The notes under the pieces: model-generated
What the model saw: the letters and a program-made list of their open reading frames with translations, nothing else
What the model was told of the DNA's origin: nothing
The model's database searches: none
Shown here: in pieces, positions 59,718 to 64,000 of the stretch
Layout: each line of letters starts with the position of its first letter
Position numbering within the stretch: the stretch's first letter is position 1
DNA from: an uncultured Kiloniellaceae bacterium
Lineage (GTDB): Bacteria > Pseudomonadota > Alphaproteobacteria > Kiloniellales > Kiloniellaceae
Direction: 5' to 3'
Assembly (NCBI GenBank): GCA_947493695.1
Contig: CANLSF010000003.1
Span: 1 to 64,000, forward strand
DNA: 64,000 bases
Translations under genes and position numbers: made by a program

Positions 59718-60104
59718 GGCCTAGCCGGGCTCCGGATCAGAATTCAGGCTCGCAAAAGCGACTTTTTCGGCTACGTAACGAGGACGCCGCGCGTCACCCA
59801 GCGGCACATCGTCGCAATAAGTCGCGCTTACCGCCGATAAACCAAAAAATTGCCGAAGGATGGGATTCTGTAGAATAGACCCAAAGACCCAAAACAACGG
59901 CTTAAAAGTATTATTTTTGCAAAAAATGTAAGTTTATTTATGACTTACGGGACGTAGTAAATCCTTTGTCTGCCTAATATCTAGGCGCGATTTTCTCTCT
60001 GTTGCAACGGCAAGAGAAGGTCTCTATTGTCGCGCAACGGCAGCCCGGATGGGGACAAAATTCGTCGGGATTTCTGCCAAAATTTGTATCAGGGAGGATA
60101 TTAT
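59718..60104 (+). promoter_or_regulatory. Promoter region of the third TRAP operon
   Basis: An AT-rich core (about 59870-59945) contains the inverted repeat GTAAGT-N9-ACTTAC (59928-59948), a possible operator. GCAACGG occurs twice nearer the gene. The region ends in the strong ribosome site GGGAGG of the binding-protein gene. No gene is supported here. Confidence 0.45.
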
Positions 60105-61217
60105 ATGAAACGTCGTGACTTCCTTAAGCGGGCCTCGGTTACCGGCGCCGCAGCTGCAGCAACCGCAGCGGTCGCGTCCAGCTTTCCGGCACCTGCGATT
60201 GCACAGGGCAAGCGCGAACTGAAGATGGTCACAACCTGGCCGAAGAATTTCCCAGGTCTGGGCACCGGCGCTCAGCGTCTGGCTGATTCGATCACCAAAA
60301 TGACCGATGGCCGGATCTCGGTTAAGCTCTTCGCTGCCGGCGAACTCGTGCCGCCGTTTGAGTCTTTCGATGCCGTCTCCAGCGGTACCGCCGACATGTA
60401 CCATGCCGCCGACTACTACTGGCAGGGCAAGTCCAAGGCTTACAACTTCTTCACAGCCGTACCTTATGGCTTCACCGCAACTGAAATCGATGCCTGGATC
60501 AACCATGGCGGCGGTCAGGAGCTGTGGGACGAACTCGGCGCGGGCTTTAACCTGAAGCATCTTCCTGCTGGTAACACCGGCGTGCAGATGGGCGGTTGGT
60601 TCAACAAGGAAATCAATTCCCTTGAAGACTACAAAGGCCTGAAAATCCGTATGCCTGGCCTGGGTGGCGAAGTTCTTCGCCGGATCGGCGCCGCAGCGGT
60701 GACGCTGCCTGGTGGCGAGATTTTCCCATCGCTGCAGTCCGGTGCAATCGACGCAACCGAGTGGGTCGGTCCCTGGAACGATCTGGCCTTCGGCTTCTAC
60801 AAGGTCACCAAGTTCTACTACTGGCCTGGTTTCCATGAGCCCGGCTCGATGCTCTGTTGTGGCCTGAACAAAGACGTCTGGGATAGCTTCAGCGAAAGCG
60901 ACCAGGCTCTGATCCGCGGTGCGGCGCTGGCTGAGAACAACTACTCGCTGGCGGAATACAACGCGCGGAACAACGACTCTCTGAAGACCCTGATCAATGA
61001 CCATGGTGTTCAGCTGCGTCAGTTCAGCGACGATGTCATGACTGCAATCGGCACCGCCTCGGGCGAAGTCGTTGCGGAAGCAGCTGACGAAGGCGGCATC
61101 ACCAAAAAGGTCTACGACAGCTACATGGCGTTCCGCAGTGGCTCGATCGCTTGGTCGAAGCTTTCGGATCAGGGCTACTGGAATGCCCGTTCCTTGCCGT
61201 TCAAATACGGACGCTAA
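60105..61217 (+). CDS. TRAP substrate-binding protein, 2-oxoacid (TakP) type
   Basis: A 370-residue binding protein. A twin-arginine-like signal starts at MKRRDFLKRASVTG with cleavage after AIA. WPKNFPGLGTGAQRLADSI, KGLKIRMPGLGGEVLRRIGA and IDATEWVGPWNDLAFGFYK match the TakP/DctP6 group, which binds pyruvate and other 2-oxoacids or mannitol-like compounds. The ATG at 60105 has GGGAGG seven bases upstream. It is the first gene of a P-Q-M operon. Confidence 0.87.
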   Translation: MKRRDFLKRASVTGAAAAATAAVASSFPAPAIAQGKRELKMVTTWPKNFPGLGTGAQRLADSITKMTDGRISVKLFAAGELVPPFESFDAVSSGTADMYHAADYYWQGKSKAYNFFTAVPYGFTATEIDAWINHGGGQELWDELGAGFNLKHLPAGNTGVQMGGWFNKEINSLEDYKGLKIRMPGLGGEVLRRIGAAAVTLPGGEIFPSLQSGAIDATEWVGPWNDLAFGFYKVTKFYYWPGFHEPGSMLCCGLNKDVWDSFSESDQALIRGAALAENNYSLAEYNARNNDSLKTLINDHGVQLRQFSDDVMTAIGTASGEVVAEAADEGGITKKVYDSYMAFRSGSIAWSKLSDQGYWNARSLPFKYGR

Positions 61218-61276
61218 GAAAAAACCACGCTGACGCCTAGAGCCAGAAGCCATGGAGTGAGCGTGAATACGCAAGG

Positions 61277-61309
61277 AGAGGTCCGCACTGAACATCAGAG
61301 CGGACCTCT
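61277..61309 (+). other. Perfect 10-bp stem-loop between TRAP P and Q genes
   Basis: AGAGGTCCGC (61277-61286) pairs exactly with GCGGACCTCT (61300-61309) around a 13-base loop, 60 bases after the binding-protein stop and within a 248 bp gap. Only TT follows. It is suited to partial termination or protection of the binding-protein message. Confidence 0.65.
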
Positions 61310-61465
61310 TCGCCATCTGGACAACCGAGGCAACGACTTCGGACAGGTTGAGATTTCAACACATCGTCTGGCCACGGCTGAGCCTGGACTCAAATAAAGC
61401 CGATCAGACCCAAGGGGCCGAAACGGACACCTAAGTTAAATTCCGTGACGGAAAAAGGAGGCAGA

Positions 61466-62008
61466 GTGAGTTCTCTGGCCAAGTTCGCAAAACTAATCGA
61501 CTCGTTTAATCAGGGGATCGGCCAAAAAATTGCCTGGCTGGCGCTTTTTATGGTCCTGGTCCAGTTCATCGTCGTGGTCATGCGCTACGTCTTTGGCATC
61601 GGCTCGATCTTCATGCAGGAGTCCGTGGTCTATATGCACGGTATCCTTTTCATGGCAGGCGCCGGCTATACCCTTCTGCACGGCGGCCACGTCCGGGTCG
61701 ACATCTTTTATCGCGAAGCCAAGCCAACCACCAAGGCTCTGGTCGATCTGCTGGGTGTCATCTTTCTGCTGGCGCCGGTTTGTATCCTGATCATTGTCTA
61801 CAGCACGACCTACGTGACCAGCTCCTGGGCGGTTCTGGAACACTCCAAGGAAACCAGCGGTATTCCCGCAGTGTTTTTGCTGAAGACCATGATCCCGATC
61901 TTCTGCGTGCTGGTCCTGGCACAAGGCATTTCGCTCGCAATTCACTCATTCCTCATCCTGCGTGGCGTGGAAGAAATGCCAGCTGACGAAGACCACGAGG
62001 TATTTTGA
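61466..62008 (+). CDS. TRAP transporter small permease (DctQ family)
   Basis: About 180 residues with four membrane segments and the family stretch IAWLALFMVLVQFIVVVMRY. The GTG at 61466 is chosen because AAGGAGG lies five bases before it; a GTG 21 bases upstream would place this site inside the gene. It overlaps nothing and is followed after four bases by the large permease. Confidence 0.87.
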   Translation: MSSLAKFAKLIDSFNQGIGQKIAWLALFMVLVQFIVVVMRYVFGIGSIFMQESVVYMHGILFMAGAGYTLLHGGHVRVDIFYREAKPTTKALVDLLGVIFLLAPVCILIIVYSTTYVTSSWAVLEHSKETSGIPAVFLLKTMIPIFCVLVLAQGISLAIHSFLILRGVEEMPADEDHEVF

Positions 62009-62012
62009 GATC

Positions 62013-63653
62013 ATGGCCGAAATTTTCCTATTCGTTATGTTCGGGACGGCCTGTCTCTGCCTGATGGCAGGGTTTCCGGTTGCCTTTACGCTTTCCGGCG
62101 TCTCACTCGCGGTCGCACTAGTCGCAAACGCCTACGGTGTATTCGACATGTCGCTGTTCGGCGCCCTGCCCTCACGGATCTATGGCAATGCCATGACCAA
62201 CGAGGTGCTGATCGCGGTTCCGCTTTTCGTTCTGATGGGCGTCATGCTTGAACGCTCCAAGGTTGCCGAAGAACTGCTCGACACCATGGCGCAGCTCTTT
62301 GGTTCGCTGCGGGGCGGTCTGGGCATCTCGGTCACCCTTGTCGGTGCACTGCTTGCCGCCTCGACCGGCATTGTCGGCGCTACCGTGGTCACGATGGGAC
62401 TGCTGTCCCTGCCGACCATGCTGCGCCGGGGCTATAACCCGTCGCTCGCCTGCGGGTCGATCTGCGCATCCGGTACTCTGGGACAGATTATTCCGCCATC
62501 TATCGTGCTGGTGATCCTGGGCGACCAGATCTCCAACGCTTACTCAGATGCACAACGGATTATCGGCAACTGGTCTCCGGATCCGGTTTCGGTCGGCGAT
62601 CTCTTCGCGGGTGCGTTGATCCCGGGTCTGCTGCTGGTCGGTATGTACATTACCTACCAGCTTCTGATGGCCTTTTTCGTTCCGAGCTCATCGCCGCCGG
62701 TGCCACGCGACGAAATCGTTGTCGGGGGCCCGTCCTTCGTTGCAAAGGTCATGCACGCACTGGTGCCACCCGTTGCTCTGATCATCGCCGTTCTGGGCTC
62801 GATCCTCGCCGGTATTGCGACGCCGACCGAAGCCGCCGCGGTCGGCGCAATCGGAGCAACATTGCTGGCCGGCCTGCGGGTGCAGGAACTCGGGATGCTC
62901 GACGATGTGCAGACCAGCGGCAACAGCCTGATCGGCAAAGCTCTGGATGACGGCACAAAACGCCCGATCATCGTCGCGGCCCTCTCACTGGTCATCATGC
63001 TCATCTTGCAGGGCTTCTTCGACTTGCGGGTTTCCCGCAATGAAATCGGGTCGGGCGACATGATCGGCATCGTGATTGCCGCCATCTGCTGTGTCGGACT
63101 CGGCTGGGGTCTACTTGTCAGCCTGGGACGTGTCTGGGCGACCAGCATCCTGACCCCGGTGATGCGGACCACCATGGAGATCTCTTCCATGGTCTTCGTG
63201 ATCCTGATCGGTGCGGCCGTTTTCTCTCTGGTCTTCCGGGGTCTGGGCGGTGACGACTATGTTCACGAATTCCTGGACAACATTCCAGGAGGTAAGGCTG
63301 GTCCTTACGCCATCCTGATCGTGATGCTGGTGATGTTCTTCCTGGGCTTCTTCCTGGACTTCATCGAGATCACCTTCGTTGTGGTCCCGATCGTGGCGCC
63401 AGTTCTGCTGCAGAGCGATATCAGCCCGGTTTGGCTGGGGGTCATGATGGCTATGAACCTCCAGACTTCGTTCCTGACGCCACCGTTCGGGTTTGCTCTC
63501 TTCTATTTGCGCGGGGTCGCGCCGGAGAGTGTAACGACGATGCACATCTACAAGGGTGTTGCGCCCTTTGTGGTCATCCAGATTATTGCCCTGCTGGTCC
63601 TGGCGCAGTTCCCTGAACTGGCCACATGGCTGCCAAAGGTTATTTTCGGATAG
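62013..63653 (+). CDS. TRAP transporter large permease (DctM family, long form)
   Basis: A 546-residue DctM protein, about 100 residues longer than usual. The core motifs are VGALLAASTGIVGATVVTMGLLSLPTM and SICASGTLGQIIPPSIVLVILGDQ. The extra length lies in the middle (about 320-375), where a hydrophilic loop and added hydrophobic segments are inserted. This form is typical of TakP-type systems. A strong terminator follows the stop. Confidence 0.9.
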   Translation: MAEIFLFVMFGTACLCLMAGFPVAFTLSGVSLAVALVANAYGVFDMSLFGALPSRIYGNAMTNEVLIAVPLFVLMGVMLERSKVAEELLDTMAQLFGSLRGGLGISVTLVGALLAASTGIVGATVVTMGLLSLPTMLRRGYNPSLACGSICASGTLGQIIPPSIVLVILGDQISNAYSDAQRIIGNWSPDPVSVGDLFAGALIPGLLLVGMYITYQLLMAFFVPSSSPPVPRDEIVVGGPSFVAKVMHALVPPVALIIAVLGSILAGIATPTEAAAVGAIGATLLAGLRVQELGMLDDVQTSGNSLIGKALDDGTKRPIIVAALSLVIMLILQGFFDLRVSRNEIGSGDMIGIVIAAICCVGLGWGLLVSLGRVWATSILTPVMRTTMEISSMVFVILIGAAVFSLVFRGLGGDDYVHEFLDNIPGGKAGPYAILIVMLVMFFLGFFLDFIEITFVVVPIVAPVLLQSDISPVWLGVMMAMNLQTSFLTPPFGFALFYLRGVAPESVTTMHIYKGVAPFVVIQIIALLVLAQFPELATWLPKVIFG

Positions 63654-63674
63654 CGTCGGACAGAACTGACGAAG

Positions 63675-63709
63675 AAGGGCTGTAGGAGAAATCCTGCAGC
63701 CCTTTTTTT
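63675..63709 (+). terminator. Intrinsic terminator of the third TRAP operon
   Basis: AAGGGCTG (63675-63682) pairs with CAGCCCTT (63697-63704), extended by GGA/TCC across a small mismatch around a short A-rich loop. Seven T follow. It lies about 20 bases after the large-permease stop. Confidence 0.9.
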
Positions 63710-63854
63710 ATGGCTGCGTTCGACGCACAGAACTCTTTCACCGGCAACATGCCCTCCTCTGGCCGAACTTCATCTCCTCACGAAAATACGATCAAATCGT
63801 GTGAAAATTTTCTACGGGCGCTCTTGCGACTCCCGGCGGTTTCTTGCAATCTTT

Positions 63855-64000
63855 ACGAGATGGTTCTGCCAAGCTGAACGTGCGGCGGATCAAAAGGGAA
63901 CACGGTGAGGCGTACCCATCAGGGACCGAGACCGTGGCTGCCCCCGCAACTGTGAGCGGCGCGAGCAACATCCGGAGTGCCACTGGCCAGTGAGGCTGGG
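63855..64000 (+). ncRNA. Cobalamin riboswitch (truncated by window end)
   Basis: Signature blocks of the adenosylcobalamin riboswitch appear in order: AAAAGGGAACACGGTG (63892-63907), GGCTGCCCCCGCAACTGTGA (63937-63956), GCGGCGCGAGC, and the B12 box region GCCACTGGCC (63979-63988). The 5' boundary is approximate and the 3' end continues past the window. The controlled gene, on the plus strand just outside, is probably for cobalamin uptake or synthesis or a B12-independent isoenzyme. Confidence 0.93.

Noticed and set aside
60024..61316. 430-codon minus-strand frame opposite the TakP-type binding protein
   Set aside because: Antisense shadow; the plus-strand gene has a signal peptide, ribosome site and family motifs.

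Overview
This is a 64 kb chromosomal window from a GC-rich, motile, heterotrophic alphaproteobacterium. The evidence is three TRAP importers, a malonate locus arranged as in rhizobia, a taurine-type aminotransferase, motAB, a Bpt-type leucyltransferase and LacI operators of the TGTAACGTTACA type. A marine member of the Rhodospirillales sensu lato would fit, but no rRNA or other marker is present to prove it. I saw no tRNA, rRNA, insertion sequence, prophage or CRISPR array.

Layout, left to right. (1) 1-2516 is the N-terminal part of a large secreted SpvB/FG-GAP protein of the Tc/RHS kind, cut by the window edge. (2) An ornithine-type decarboxylase is followed by a malonate locus (4.4-11.4 kb): TRAP importer matPQM with malonyl-CoA decarboxylase matA on one strand, and regulator matR with malonyl-CoA synthetase matB on the other, with a palindromic operator between them. 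(3) argC, a GFA protein, a membrane EEP hydrolase, an EamA permease, a ketopantoate reductase-like protein, a CDF metal exporter and a penicillin-acylase-like Ntn hydrolase follow. (4) A cyanate module (19.6-25.5 kb) holds an ABC importer and cyanase. They are read from a near-consensus sigma-54 promoter and face a PAS-AAA-Fis sigma-54 activator. (5) A CBS/CGL reverse transsulfuration pair, an orphan AT-richer gene, a sugar-acid-type TRAP importer, and TauE and LysR genes come next. (6) At 35.0-44.8 kb is a sugar-catabolic island: lyxose-isomerase-like enzyme, Dabb protein, Gfo/Idh/MocA oxidoreductase and a CUT1 ABC importer. A roughly 970 bp non-coding stretch packed with LacI operators separates it from a divergent gene that fuses a whole LacI repressor to a whole DUF1479 (Fe/2-oxoglutarate-oxygenase-like) domain. 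(7) Then follow a flavin reductase, a membrane methyltransferase, motAB, a YchJ protein, a taurine:pyruvate-type aminotransferase, DAHP synthase behind an aromatic leader-peptide attenuator, a GNAT protein, rsgA, a Bcr/CflA exporter behind a second attenuator-like leader, an ATP-grasp/alpha-E pair, bpt, and a 2-oxoacid-type TRAP operon. The window ends inside a cobalamin riboswitch whose target gene lies outside.

The most unusual items are the LacI-DUF1479 fusion with its operator array, the aromatic leader before DAHP synthase, the sigma-54-controlled cyanate genes, the leader before the drug exporter, and long perfect hairpins placed just after three different substrate-binding-protein genes.
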